Positions 16,451-25,142 of a stretch of DNA of 64,000 nucleotides are shown piece after piece. The stretch is from a virus, in the IMG/VR virus record IMGVR_UViG_3300001533_001295, positions 20,773 through 84,772 of that record; one strand, 5' to 3'. Positions within the stretch are counted from its first letter, which is position 1. Each line of letters starts with the position of its first letter. The position numbers and the translations under genes are program-made. The notes beneath the pieces were generated by a model, which was given only the letters and a program-made list of their open reading frames with translations, ran no database searches and was not told where the DNA came from.

Positions 16451-17428
16451 ATGGAACCGCAAAACGCGCTGCACAGTATGTTCACTAACTACGTGGAAGA
16501 TATGTTGGGCCTGGACGCGGAAGGTTTTCCGAGATTTTTCTTGCACTACAGGCCGACATCTGCCGGAGGCTATGATGCGCTAAGAAAGATGGAGCTGGCT
16601 GACGTTAAGCCGGCTTTTAAGAATTTTATGGATGTTAAGCTACCTTACATTAAGCGAAAAAGTAAAGGTAACATAGACAAGTATTTTCGACACACCTACT
16701 TCATTGCCGACTGGCTCTATAATCAGGGACGCGGGCTTACGAGAGCCTGGAGTCCTGAAATTAGGAACGCCGTCTTTGATGAGTGTGTAGCTATTTTAAG
16801 TGAAGAGTTCGAAAGTTTTGGTTCGTCTTTCGAGTCGGTTGAGAAGTGCGAAACCGCTTTATCTAGCTTCCTATGGGCTTGCTTAGCTGGCCTTAAAGGA
16901 GGAGACTTAGCGCACAGCTACGTAGCTGATATGTTAAGTAATAAATTTAATCACTTCCTGTGGGGAGCGGTTGCAAGCATCTCAGAGGATACCTGCGGCG
17001 CTGAGAGTTATATCCTTAACGAAGTGGCAAGCGGTAATCTGCAGAGTGGCGAGGGCATGCCCTACAACCTCTATCGAGTCGTATTCGACGCCATACAGCC
17101 TACTTACTGGCTAGACAGGCCAGATGATCGACATACGGAGAAGCTCCCCTTCTCGATCGATCTTGTTTTAACTAATCAAGAGTTCGCCTCAGCATACGCT
17201 TGGGAGCGGCCGCACTTGTTCGAGTTTGAGAAGACTTGGGACAAAGAAGTACTCGAGCCGCTGGAAGAAGAAAAGCAGATCGAGTATCTTAGGGTCTGCG
17301 CGGCCAGCAGCTGTGCTAAGGTAGTTGTCCCTACGCACGTGGAGTGGGGAGTAACTTCTAACAATAAAGCGCTATACCACGTGGTGCTGGATCACATTGT
17401 TTATACGACAATGTGTTTCGGCAGCTAA
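16451..17428 (+). CDS. Unknown soluble protein
   Basis: 325 residues, acidic, with many aromatic residues and no signal, membrane span or recognised motif. ATG preceded by AAAGGAATT. It is followed by a strong terminator, so it ends the unit that began in the tRNA region. No function assigned. Confidence 0.65.
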   Translation: MEPQNALHSMFTNYVEDMLGLDAEGFPRFFLHYRPTSAGGYDALRKMELADVKPAFKNFMDVKLPYIKRKSKGNIDKYFRHTYFIADWLYNQGRGLTRAWSPEIRNAVFDECVAILSEEFESFGSSFESVEKCETALSSFLWACLAGLKGGDLAHSYVADMLSNKFNHFLWGAVASISEDTCGAESYILNEVASGNLQSGEGMPYNLYRVVFDAIQPTYWLDRPDDRHTEKLPFSIDLVLTNQEFASAYAWERPHLFEFEKTWDKEVLEPLEEEKQIEYLRVCAASSCAKVVVPTHVEWGVTSNNKALYHVVLDHIVYTTMCFGS

Positions 17429-17443
17429 GCTTAGTTAAATAAC

Positions 17444-17486
17444 GCGTCCCCGCTCGTTTCTGGGCGGGGACGCTCATCTATTTTTT
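17444..17486 (+). terminator. Intrinsic terminator before the nrd operon
   Basis: Perfect 10-bp stem GCGTCCCCGC / GCGGGGACGC (17444-17453 with 17464-17473), 10-base loop, and a T-rich tail from 17480. Confidence 0.9.
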
Positions 17487-17563
17487 AACTAGCAGCAGGT
17501 GTGGTAAAGTGTATTAGAGCTTGATCATTGGCGCCTGTAACTAACTCTAAGTCTTAAATAAAG

Positions 17564-17610
17564 TCCGCCTATCTTTGCCTCAAAGCAAAGTATCTTTGGC
17601 GGATTTTTTG
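17564..17610 (+). terminator. Leader terminator / possible attenuator of nrdB
   Basis: TCCGCC (17564-17569) pairs with GGCGGA (17598-17603); inside it CTTTGC pairs with GCAAAG; six Ts follow. It lies between the previous gene's terminator and the nrdB start 35 bases further on, so a promoter between 17487 and 17560 would make a short leader RNA that ends here unless read through. This is a plausible attenuator for ribonucleotide reductase; the regulating signal is unknown. Confidence 0.65.
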
Positions 17611-17644
17611 TCTACCCACACAACTTTCACTTGAGGAAATTCTC

Positions 17645-19585
17645 GTGATATTCGAAGAGCAGCTCGCACGCAAGCCGGACCATTATCCCTGGACTGAAGA
17701 ATTTGTGCGAGCTATGTGGGAGGGACATTGGACAGACAGAGAATTTAATTTTTGCTCAGATATACATGATTTTAGAACTAATTTAACCGAGCAAGAACAA
17801 GAGATAATAGTCAGATGTTTATCGGCCATAGCGCAGATAGAAGTAGCTGTTAAGACTTTCTGGGCTAAACTAGGCGATAACTTACCTCACCCGTCTATAA
17901 GAGACATGGGGTACGTCATGGCTAACGTAGAGTGTTATGCCGAAGGAACAGAAGTATTAACTCCATCTGGTTGGTGTAATTTATTTGACGTTAAAAACGG
18001 CGACCCAATTTATCAGTACCATCCTGAAGATGGGTCTTTGTCTGAAACAAAGGCTAAAGATTCTTTTAGTAAGCCTTACAAAGGCGCGATGTTTATTTTT
18101 GGTAGTAAGTCTAACAAGTGCATGGTTACGCCCAACCACAATATGTTAGTTAGACGTATACGAAGTAATTCTTGGGAGCTGACTAAAGCTACGGCTAAAG
18201 ATCTGAAGATACATCCGTCTATTAAAATGCCAAAGACTACGTATATATCTTCAGAAAAAAAGACCGTTAATAAGCTGAGCTACATGGATAGGCTAGCTAT
18301 CGCGATACAAGCGGACGGTACAAGAGCTATGGGGTATTCTAGGCGTGGCGAGTATGTTGAGCGAGGTTCAACCGGTGGTTACACGTATCAACTTAGGTTT
18401 AGGCGTGCTCGAAAAATAGAACGCATCGAATACTTAATCAGTAATGCCGGAATAGACTACAAAAAGTACACACTTAAAGATGGTGTGACGCAGGTTTTTA
18501 ACGTTGTTTTCCCTACAGATAATGATTATAAGAATTTCTCTTGGGTTGACTTGAGTAATAAATCTACAGACTGGTGTAAAGAGTTTGTAGAAGAATTATT
18601 TCATTGGGATGGTAGTTTGCGTCAAAGAGCTTACTTCTCTAAGTACAAAGAGAATGTAGATTTTTGCCAGCATGTAGGTATTTTGGCCGGCTACCACACA
18701 ACTGTAGGGTTTACTGACGACTACAGGACAGGCCAAAATAGGCGAAAACATAGAGTTTTATTCGCCAAAAAGCCGAGTCTTTGGCGTCATATAAGTGATA
18801 TGCGTAAAGAAGAAGTTGATTACTTCGGTAGAGTTGGTTGTGTCACTGTGGACACCGGTGCGATAATGACTCGCTTAGATGGGCGAACATTTATTGCAGG
18901 TAATTGTATCCACAATTCGGCCTACGAGCGTTTATTAGAGGTTCTAGGTATTGAAGATGTATTCGAAAAGAACCTGCAACTAGAGTGGATGCAGGGGCGT
19001 GTTAAATACTTACGAAAGTATACACACAGATTTTATAAAGACAGTAAAAAACAATTTATATATGCCTTAATATTATTTACTCTTTTTGTGGAGAACGTGT
19101 CTCTCTTTAGTCAGTTCTACGTAATTAATTGGTTTGGTCGTAAAAATTTATTAAAAGACACAAACCAGCAGACGAATTACACACTCAAGGAAGAAGACCT
19201 ACACGCTAAAGCCGGCATAAAGCTTATACAGGTAATAAGAAGCGAGCACCCTGAGTTATTTGATGACGAGCTTCAAGGCCGAATACTAGATGAAGCCCGA
19301 GAAGCTTTTAAAGCCGAGTCTAAGATCATCGACTGGATGGTTAACGGCATCAAGGACGAGTTACTTTCTGCCGAGCTATTAAAAGAGTTCGTTAAGAACC
19401 GTATCAACAGCTCATTAAGTCAGATAGGGTTTGACTCGGTTTTTGATGTAGACCAGGATATACTCGCCAAGACTCTGTGGTTTGATGAAGAGTCTTTAGG
19501 TAACGGTATGACGGACTTTTTCCATGCTCGTCCGGTAGAGTATTCGAAAAAAGGCCAGAGTTTCTCCGAAGAAGATTTGTTTTAA
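17645..19585 (+). CDS. nrdB: Ribonucleotide reductase small subunit with intein
   Basis: 646 residues, of which about 322 are NrdB and 324 intein. NrdB houses the di-metal/tyrosyl radical centre needed by NrdA to make deoxynucleotides. Visible extein features: the helix ending in MANVE, then after splicing CIHNSAYERLL, giving the metal-ligand motif E-x-x-H, and later FVENVSLFSQFYVINWF and INSSLSQIGF. GTG start with GAGGA upstream. nrdA follows 10 bases later, so the two are one operon. Confidence 0.92.
   Translation: MIFEEQLARKPDHYPWTEEFVRAMWEGHWTDREFNFCSDIHDFRTNLTEQEQEIIVRCLSAIAQIEVAVKTFWAKLGDNLPHPSIRDMGYVMANVECYAEGTEVLTPSGWCNLFDVKNGDPIYQYHPEDGSLSETKAKDSFSKPYKGAMFIFGSKSNKCMVTPNHNMLVRRIRSNSWELTKATAKDLKIHPSIKMPKTTYISSEKKTVNKLSYMDRLAIAIQADGTRAMGYSRRGEYVERGSTGGYTYQLRFRRARKIERIEYLISNAGIDYKKYTLKDGVTQVFNVVFPTDNDYKNFSWVDLSNKSTDWCKEFVEELFHWDGSLRQRAYFSKYKENVDFCQHVGILAGYHTTVGFTDDYRTGQNRRKHRVLFAKKPSLWRHISDMRKEEVDYFGRVGCVTVDTGAIMTRLDGRTFIAGNCIHNSAYERLLEVLGIEDVFEKNLQLEWMQGRVKYLRKYTHRFYKDSKKQFIYALILFTLFVENVSLFSQFYVINWFGRKNLLKDTNQQTNYTLKEEDLHAKAGIKLIQVIRSEHPELFDDELQGRILDEAREAFKAESKIIDWMVNGIKDELLSAELLKEFVKNRINSSLSQIGFDSVFDVDQDILAKTLWFDEESLGNGMTDFFHARPVEYSKKGQSFSEEDLF
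17933..18904 (+). mobile_element. Intein in NrdB
   Basis: 324 residues, from Cys (CYAEGTEVLTPSGW) to Asn (RTFIAGN), then Cys+1. Block B is visible at MVTPNHNMLV. Two LAGLIDADG-like helices (DRLAIAIQADGT and EELFHWDGS) mark an endonuclease domain. The alternative junction four residues later (IHN before SAYE) has a canonical penultimate His but would remove the E-x-x-H histidine from NrdB, so I prefer AGN|C. Confidence 0.85.
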
Positions 19586-19595
19586 AGGAAGCAAC

Positions 19596-22500
19596 ATGTC
19601 CGACTTCTACTGGCTTAACAATGACTCTAGGCTTTTTCTATCCCGAGGATATTTAGCCGAGGGTCAAGAAGCTGAGGATAGGCTTCTAGATATTAGTAAG
19701 AACGCTGAGAAGACGTTAGGCCCTAACTTCGCCGGCTTTGCTGATAAGTTCTATGGTTATTTAGCTAGAGGCTTCTACTCCCTAGCTACGCCGGTCTGGA
19801 CTAATTACGGAAACGATCGCGGACTTCCTGTGTCCTGCGTTGTTGGTGATACATGGATAAATACAAAATATAATGGAGGCAAACTAGCTAAAGATATAGA
19901 AATAGGAGACGAGGTTTTAACTCATAAAGGGCAATATAAAAAAGTAACAGATGTAATTTTAACAAAAAATCAAAAAGATATTTATAAAATTAAAATATCT
20001 AGCAGAATGACACCACTATACATCACTGGAAACCATTTGGTTTTAACAAATTTAGGATGGGTTAGATGTGATGAGTTAAATTCAGATTACCATCTTGTCG
20101 CTATTAACGGAGATATAGAATATATTGAGCAAGATTACGAAATAGATCTAAAACCATTTTGTAATTTTGAATCAACTATAATTGATGGTAAAATATGTAA
20201 ATTAATTACAGACAATATAAAGTATAAAAAAAGATCAAAGAACGGAGTATATGTTGATTACTACGCTACACCCAAAGAAAAAATACAAGTAGATAACGAC
20301 CTAGCTTGGGCTTTGGGGTTGTGGTTTGCCGAGGGATCCCTTAGCACTAGAGGTGGCTCACCGTGCGGAATTCGTATAACGTATAATACTAAAGACGAAA
20401 AAGAATTGGGGGATAAATGGTTCCATATAATGTCTGAAAAATTCGGCTTAAAAGGTAACATCTATGACAGTGTGTGTAATAGAAATGGAAAATCTACAAG
20501 CTGGAGTAACGCAAATATTAACTCTAATATTATAGGTAATTTTTTCGAATCTTTTGGTAAAGGATGTAAAGAAAAAACAATACCTCAATGGATTATTGAT
20601 CTACCCAAAGAAAAACTTGATCTTTTCTTAAAAGGCTTGTTGGATGGGGATGGTACAAAAACTAAAAGCAATTCCAACAGAATAACCGTAGCAAATCCTA
20701 AAATGCTGCTTCAAATATACCAGATAGGACTAAAACTTGGTTTGCAGATGTCGCTGCAAATGCAAGAAAAAGCAGGAAAATTAGCAACAACTACACATAC
20801 TTATACATGTATCTTTATATCTTATGAAACAGATAATAGAAGATCTAGCAGATTTGCTATTAAATTTCATGATGGTTTATATTACTCGAAAATTAGAGAA
20901 ATATTAAAAACAGATAAATCAGAAGATGTATATGATTTTACTGTTGAAGATGATCATTCTTTTAGCGCTGCTGGTGTCCTACTTCATAATTGCTTCAACT
21001 CACATTTGTCGGACAAAATGCAGTCTATACTATATAAGACTGCTGAAGTCGGCATGATGAGTAAGTACGGCGGCGGCACATCTGGTTACTTCGGCGACAT
21101 ACGTCCTAGAGGCGCGCCTATAAGCGTAGGCGGCACTTCTAGCGGAGCCGTACACTTTATGGAGTTGTTCGATAAAGTGGCAGATACGGTGAACCAGGGC
21201 AACTCTAGGCGCGGATCTTTCGCTGCCTACTTACCTGTAAGCCATCCCGACATACTAGAGTTTTTGCGCATAAGATCTGACGGCCATCCTATTCAGAACA
21301 TGTCGATAGGTGTAACTATCACCGACGACTGGATGAGAGATATGATTGCCGGAGACAAAGACAAGCGTAAGGTATGGGCTAAGATAATTGAGAAGAGATT
21401 TGAGAGCGGTTATCCTTATGTCGCTTTTATAGACAACATTAATAAAAACAATCCTAAAGTTTATAAAGATAAAAATTTAAGCGTAAAATCACAAAATCTT
21501 TGCGTTGCTGGAGACCAGCGGGTTGTAACTAGCCGAGGTATGCTTACAGCTAAAGAGCTGTATGAGATCGGAGGTAACTTAACACTGTTTGACAACGATA
21601 AGATTGTTAATTCAGGGCCTATGTCTCTTGTAGAACGTATGGCCGATGTCTATGAAATTGAGCTAGATAACGGCCTCACACATAAAGTTACTAGCTACCA
21701 TAAAGTTAAAGTCAGGACGTCTGGCACTTTGGATACGGTAGTTAAGACGGCCGACGTAGCTTGCTCAGATTTAAACGTAGGCGATTTAGTAGCTGTTCAG
21801 ACTAATAAAGGTCTGTTTGGTGACGTCAATAAAGAAGATGAAGCTTTTCTACTAGGCTTGCACCAATCAGAAACTGAAGATAATACGTTAACTGAAGTCC
21901 CAGACTGGATCTGGGAGTCAAACGAAGATACGCAGAGAGCATATATAAGAGGCCTACTACTTCCAAATATTGGAAGAGGGCTGCACCACCGGTCAAAGGA
22001 CTTCCTAAAAGACTTACAACTCGTACTAGTGAATTTGGGAATTAACTGTGCTTTAAAATTAAGAGAAGCTGAAGGGGTTTATACACTTTATAGTTTAGAC
22101 GATGATTTAGATAACGCCTTCCATAAAATTAAGTCTATTAATTACGTAGGCCAAGAAGACGTCTACTGCGTGACTGTAGACTCAGCAGAGCACCATTGGG
22201 TCTGCAACGGAGTCGTAACACATAACTGCGCGGAAATATCGCTCCATTCAGATGAAAAATACTCTTTTGTATGCGTGTTATCTTCTATAAACTTAGAACA
22301 CTGGGATGCTATAAAGTCTACAGACGCGGTCGAGACGCTAATATATTTCCTCGACACGGTAAACGAGGAGTTCGTCCGTAAGTCTAAGGATCTTCCTTTT
22401 ATGGAACATCCTTATAATTTCGCTAAAGACCATAGGGCTCTAGGTCTTGGGGTTTTAGGCTGGCACTCGTATCTTCAGTCTAAGATGATACCTTTCGATA

Positions 22501-23129
22501 GCTTTGAAGCTAATCTAGAGAACGTAAGCATCTTTAAGACTATATCTGAGCGCTGTAAAGCAGCTACGACTAAGCTAGCGGATGTTCTAGGTGAGCCAGA
22601 TATTCTAAAAGGTTACGGCGCGCGTAATACGCACACAATGGCGATAGCTCCTACGACATCTTCGTCTTTTATATTAGGTCAGGTATCACCTAGCATAGAG
22701 CCACTCAATAGTAACTACTTTGTTAAGCGTTTAGCCAAAGGTAACTTCACTTATAGAAATCCTTATCTAGTGGATTTACTAAAGGCTAAAAATAAGGATG
22801 ACGCTAACACGTGGCACAGCATCCTAACGCACGGCGGATCTGTACAGCATTTAGACTTTATGGACGACCATGAGAAGAACGTCTTTAAGACCTTCTCAGA
22901 AATTAGTCCTAAGCAAGTCATAATTCAAGCTGCCCAACGCCAGCAGCACATCGATCAAGGTCAGAGCTTAAACATCATGATACCGCCTGGTACTAAGGCT
23001 AAGTTAGTAAGTGATCTTATGATCTTTGCTTGGGAGCAAGGAGTAAAGAGTCTCTACTATCAGCGAAGCGCTAATCCATCTCAGCAGTTGTCTAGAGAGA
23101 TACTAAACTGCTCTGCATGCGAGTCGTAG
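19596..23129 (+). CDS. nrdA: Ribonucleotide reductase large subunit with two inteins
   Basis: 1,177 residues; about 550 remain after removal of two inteins (residues 81-465 and 636-877). NrdA reduces ribonucleotides. After splicing the first junction restores the redox cysteine (LPVS-CFNSH) and the second restores the thiyl-radical motif QNL-CAEI (N, C and E retained). Also seen: GGTSGYFGDIRPRG, NTHTMAIAPTTSSS and a C-terminal C-x-x-C (NCSACES) for reduction. There is no N-terminal ATP cone. The end overlaps the first gene of the small-protein array. Confidence 0.92.
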   Translation: MSDFYWLNNDSRLFLSRGYLAEGQEAEDRLLDISKNAEKTLGPNFAGFADKFYGYLARGFYSLATPVWTNYGNDRGLPVSCVVGDTWINTKYNGGKLAKDIEIGDEVLTHKGQYKKVTDVILTKNQKDIYKIKISSRMTPLYITGNHLVLTNLGWVRCDELNSDYHLVAINGDIEYIEQDYEIDLKPFCNFESTIIDGKICKLITDNIKYKKRSKNGVYVDYYATPKEKIQVDNDLAWALGLWFAEGSLSTRGGSPCGIRITYNTKDEKELGDKWFHIMSEKFGLKGNIYDSVCNRNGKSTSWSNANINSNIIGNFFESFGKGCKEKTIPQWIIDLPKEKLDLFLKGLLDGDGTKTKSNSNRITVANPKMLLQIYQIGLKLGLQMSLQMQEKAGKLATTTHTYTCIFISYETDNRRSSRFAIKFHDGLYYSKIREILKTDKSEDVYDFTVEDDHSFSAAGVLLHNCFNSHLSDKMQSILYKTAEVGMMSKYGGGTSGYFGDIRPRGAPISVGGTSSGAVHFMELFDKVADTVNQGNSRRGSFAAYLPVSHPDILEFLRIRSDGHPIQNMSIGVTITDDWMRDMIAGDKDKRKVWAKIIEKRFESGYPYVAFIDNINKNNPKVYKDKNLSVKSQNLCVAGDQRVVTSRGMLTAKELYEIGGNLTLFDNDKIVNSGPMSLVERMADVYEIELDNGLTHKVTSYHKVKVRTSGTLDTVVKTADVACSDLNVGDLVAVQTNKGLFGDVNKEDEAFLLGLHQSETEDNTLTEVPDWIWESNEDTQRAYIRGLLLPNIGRGLHHRSKDFLKDLQLVLVNLGINCALKLREAEGVYTLYSLDDDLDNAFHKIKSINYVGQEDVYCVTVDSAEHHWVCNGVVTHNCAEISLHSDEKYSFVCVLSSINLEHWDAIKSTDAVETLIYFLDTVNEEFVRKSKDLPFMEHPYNFAKDHRALGLGVLGWHSYLQSKMIPFDSFEANLENVSIFKTISERCKAATTKLADVLGEPDILKGYGARNTHTMAIAPTTSSSFILGQVSPSIEPLNSNYFVKRLAKGNFTYRNPYLVDLLKAKNKDDANTWHSILTHGGSVQHLDFMDDHEKNVFKTFSEISPKQVIIQAAQRQQHIDQGQSLNIMIPPGTKAKLVSDLMIFAWEQGVKSLYYQRSANPSQQLSREILNCSACES
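19836..20990 (+). mobile_element. Intein 1 in NrdA, LAGLIDADG type
   Basis: 385 residues from CVVGDTWIN to GVLLHN, then Cys+1. Block B is ITGNHLVLTN. Two intact LAGLIDADG helices: LAWALGLWFAEGS and LFLKGLLDGDGT, so an active homing endonuclease is likely. The DNA is clearly more AT-rich than the surrounding nrdA, suggesting later arrival. Confidence 0.92.
21501..22226 (+). mobile_element. Intein 2 in NrdA, endonuclease decaying
   Basis: 242 residues from CVAGDQRVVTSRG to NGVVTHN, then Cys+1 (the radical cysteine). Block B: VTSYHKVKVR. The centre keeps the outline of a second LAGLIDADG unit (RAYIRGLLLPNIGRG followed by a long helix) but the catalytic Asp is gone and the first unit is barely visible. 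Splicing looks intact, homing lost. Confidence 0.88.
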
Positions 23130-23320
23130 TAAACACGCAAGAAACTGGCTTAACGTCTTTAACTAGTTACGTTGAAGTCATAAGACACACAGGCCCCGTT
23201 ACTATATTTAGTAACGGGGTTTTGTTTCAACATAACCCGCTAGAAGATGCGTACAATTTTATAGACACCAGAAATAAAGTTTTTTACAGAAGCATACTTT
23301 ATGAAGTACGGCCCAAATGA
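23117..23320 (+). CDS. TGP array member 1
   Basis: 67 residues with the motif IRHTGPV near residue 25, flanked by beta-like strands. The ATG lies inside the last codons of nrdA. Its coding sequence contains an intrinsic terminator right after the motif (23194-23227), which may separate nrd transcription from the array. Family function unknown. Confidence 0.6.
   Translation: MRVVVNTQETGLTSLTSYVEVIRHTGPVTIFSNGVLFQHNPLEDAYNFIDTRNKVFYRSILYEVRPK
23194..23227 (+). terminator. Intrinsic terminator inside array gene 1
   Basis: CCCCGTTAC (23194-23202) pairs perfectly with GTAACGGGG (23211-23219) around an 8-base loop, followed by TTTTGTTT. It lies 65 bases after the nrdA stop, so it probably serves as the nrd operon terminator while also encoding protein. 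Confidence 0.8.
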
Positions 23321-23338
23321 TGAGATATCTTTAAACCT

Positions 23339-23563
23339 ATGACTATGTTGGTAAAAATTAATTCTCTAACTAACGGTGGTAATGAAAATCCTTATCTAAC
23401 TTTAGAGTACGGTAGAAACTACAAAAACAAACATAGACAAACCGGACCTACTCAGTACATACACAACAATAACGGAATATTACTTGCTAAAAACACTTCG
23501 CATAAAATTATTTATTTTAGAGAGAAATTAGCTACAAATTGGATAAAAGAATGGCCAAGTTAA
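23339..23563 (+). CDS. TGP array member 2
   Basis: 74 residues. Motif HRQTGPTQYI (Gln in place of the usual Tyr/His). Asn- and Lys-rich. Separated by 18 bases from member 1, the first gene after the embedded terminator. No clear ribosome site; ATG 23345 is a second option. Confidence 0.6.
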   Translation: MTMLVKINSLTNGGNENPYLTLEYGRNYKNKHRQTGPTQYIHNNNGILLAKNTSHKIIYFREKLATNWIKEWPS

Positions 23564-23580
23564 AGCCAGGCGAGGCCGGA

Positions 23581-23766
23581 ATGCTAGTTGAAGTAAATAG
23601 TTTATCTTTTATTTACGGTAATAGTAGGTATTTAAGGTGTACAGGCCCGTCCATTTGTCGCGAAAATAGAGTGTCTTTTGATACGTGGAACTACAGTACC
23701 TTGGAAAACAGACTGAAACATGTTAAAGCCAAAGATAGAGAACACAATATCCCATGGCTCAGCTAA
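23581..23766 (+). CDS. TGP array member 3
   Basis: 61 residues from ATG 23581 (MLVEVNS), chosen because GAGG lies just upstream and member 9 begins almost identically (MLVEVSN). Motif LRCTGPSI. In-frame starts at 23551 and 23539 would add up to 14 residues overlapping member 2. Confidence 0.6.
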   Translation: MLVEVNSLSFIYGNSRYLRCTGPSICRENRVSFDTWNYSTLENRLKHVKAKDREHNIPWLS

Positions 23767-23993
23767 CTGCGTCAGTTTACTTAAATAATTACAGAAAAAC
23801 CATGATAACCAAAACCGAAAGCCTAGTAGTTGAGGTAACTAAGGTTAGTGTTGTTTACGGCGACTACCTCAAACTGAGGTACACAGGTCCGTCAGTCTGT
23901 TTCATGTCTAGAATAACTTACGACAGAACATCTAAAAGTACTTCTAAACTAAAACATATTGACGCTAAACATAGAAAATTAACTTTCACGTGA
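23754..23993 (+). CDS. TGP array member 4
   Basis: 79 residues; typical core VVYGDYLKLRYTGPSV with a 16-residue N-terminal extension (ATG 23802 would remove it). Overlaps the end of member 3 by 13 bases. Lys-rich tail. Confidence 0.62.
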   Translation: MAQLTASVYLNNYRKTMITKTESLVVEVTKVSVVYGDYLKLRYTGPSVCFMSRITYDRTSKSTSKLKHIDAKHRKLTFT

Positions 23994-24000
23994 GGATTGA

Positions 24001-24213
24001 ATGGTTCAAATAAAAATAAGCAAAGATTCTTTAACTTATTGTTTAGAAGAAAAAAGTGAAACACGTAGCAATCGCATTTTTTTAATGCGCAGATCTACCG
24101 GGTCATCACATATAAACAATAAATATATGTGTCTACATAAATCAATTTTAAAATCTAACGATGATGTCGTTACTTTCTTCTTTAACTACAAAAAAATCTT
24201 TAACAGAGCCTAA
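24001..24213 (+). CDS. TGP array member 5 (TGS variant)
   Basis: 70 residues. The core reads RRSTGSSHI, so the usual proline is Ser and the family is recognised mainly by position and strand pattern. The ATG follows GAGGATTGA. The stop overlaps the next ATG (TAATG). Confidence 0.55.
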   Translation: MVQIKISKDSLTYCLEEKSETRSNRIFLMRRSTGSSHINNKYMCLHKSILKSNDDVVTFFFNYKKIFNRA

Positions 24214-24428
24214 TGAACACAGTATTTGTATTTATATCTGCTAATAAAGTATCTGTGTTTATATCTGCTGATAAAATCAAGACTAAAAGACACACGTATA
24301 TGTACTACTCTAACACCGACGGCTCAGGGCGAGTAAACTACACCGGACCAGTAGTTATGGGAGATGCGTATATAAGCGTATACAATTTTAAGTTTAAGTA
24401 TGTACGGAAAATTCCAAGTATATCGTAA
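24213..24428 (+). CDS. TGP array member 6
   Basis: 71 residues; motif RVNYTGPVVM. The front contains an internal near-repeat (FISANKVSV then FISADKI), suggesting slippage or duplication at the 5' end. Coupled to member 5 by a one-base overlap. Confidence 0.6.
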   Translation: MNTVFVFISANKVSVFISADKIKTKRHTYMYYSNTDGSGRVNYTGPVVMGDAYISVYNFKFKYVRKIPSIS

Positions 24429-24429
24429 A

Positions 24430-24651
24430 ATGGCTAGACATAAAAAACATACGTGTCAGGTAACCGTCTCTGAGCCGTCTGCAATTAGCACAATTATTAT
24501 TTACGGGCAGTACGCTTCATGCAGACACACCGGCCCCTCTGTGGTATCTTCTGACCACATTTGTCTAGAGTACAATGACTGTAACAACTTATATGAATTA
24601 AAAATTTGCTATTTTAGGACTACAAAAATCGAAAAGTCAATTTGTGCTTAA
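24430..24651 (+). CDS. TGP array member 7
   Basis: 73 residues from ATG 24430, one base after the previous stop (an upstream ATG at 24400 is possible). Motif CRHTGPSVV followed by a strand and KICYFR near the C-terminus, a tail also seen in members 8 and 9 in similar form. Confidence 0.6.
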   Translation: MARHKKHTCQVTVSEPSAISTIIIYGQYASCRHTGPSVVSSDHICLEYNDCNNLYELKICYFRTTKIEKSICA

Positions 24652-24675
24652 ATTTACACATTGATAAGAAAAATT

Positions 24676-24906
24676 ATGCCTCATGTAATCATTTCTAGAT
24701 ATAGTGTAATTATTTATAAAATATACGATGAAAATATGAACGATAACATCGCACTTAACTACTACTGCGGGTCCTTAACCTGTCGTCGGTATACTGGACC
24801 TGGCATAATTCGGGCTAGTAATATTTGTCTAATTTATTCTGAAGCATCAGGAGAAACTCATTTTAAGGTCTGTAAATTTAAGCTTAAGAGGGCGTCATGC
24901 TTGTAG
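24676..24906 (+). CDS. TGP array member 8
   Basis: 76 residues from ATG 24676. Motif RRYTGPGII, then SNICLIYSE and a KVCKFKLKR tail. Overlaps the start of member 9. A TTG at 24661 could extend it by five residues. Confidence 0.6.
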   Translation: MPHVIISRYSVIIYKIYDENMNDNIALNYYCGSLTCRRYTGPGIIRASNICLIYSEASGETHFKVCKFKLKRASCL

Positions 24907-25142
24907 AAGTTTCTAATAATATAACAGTTTATGGTAGTTACGTAGAAGCTAGATATACTGGCCCTGCGGTATTTCGTCATGATTCGGTTTATCTAGATTA
25001 TTATATAAATTTTAAAGAACGTAATTCAGTGCAGATACAGCTAGGTAGTGCTGTTAAACCCGTAGAATGTTTTACTCAAAAAATTTGCTACTTTAAGATC
25101 AAAAAGACAAACGATCTTTTTGATTTTAGTACTAAGCAATGA
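24897..25142 (+). CDS. TGP array member 9
   Basis: 81 residues. Clean example of the family: MLVEVSNNITVYGSYVEA, then RYTGPAVFRHDSVYLDYY, and a C-terminal KICYFKIKK. Start and stop both overlap neighbours. Confidence 0.65.
   Translation: MLVEVSNNITVYGSYVEARYTGPAVFRHDSVYLDYYINFKERNSVQIQLGSAVKPVECFTQKICYFKIKKTNDLFDFSTKQ

Noticed and set aside
18905-18916. NrdB intein ending at IHN before SAYE
   Set aside because: It would remove the metal-ligand His of NrdB; AGN|C gives the conserved E-x-x-H. Kept as an alternative in the findings.
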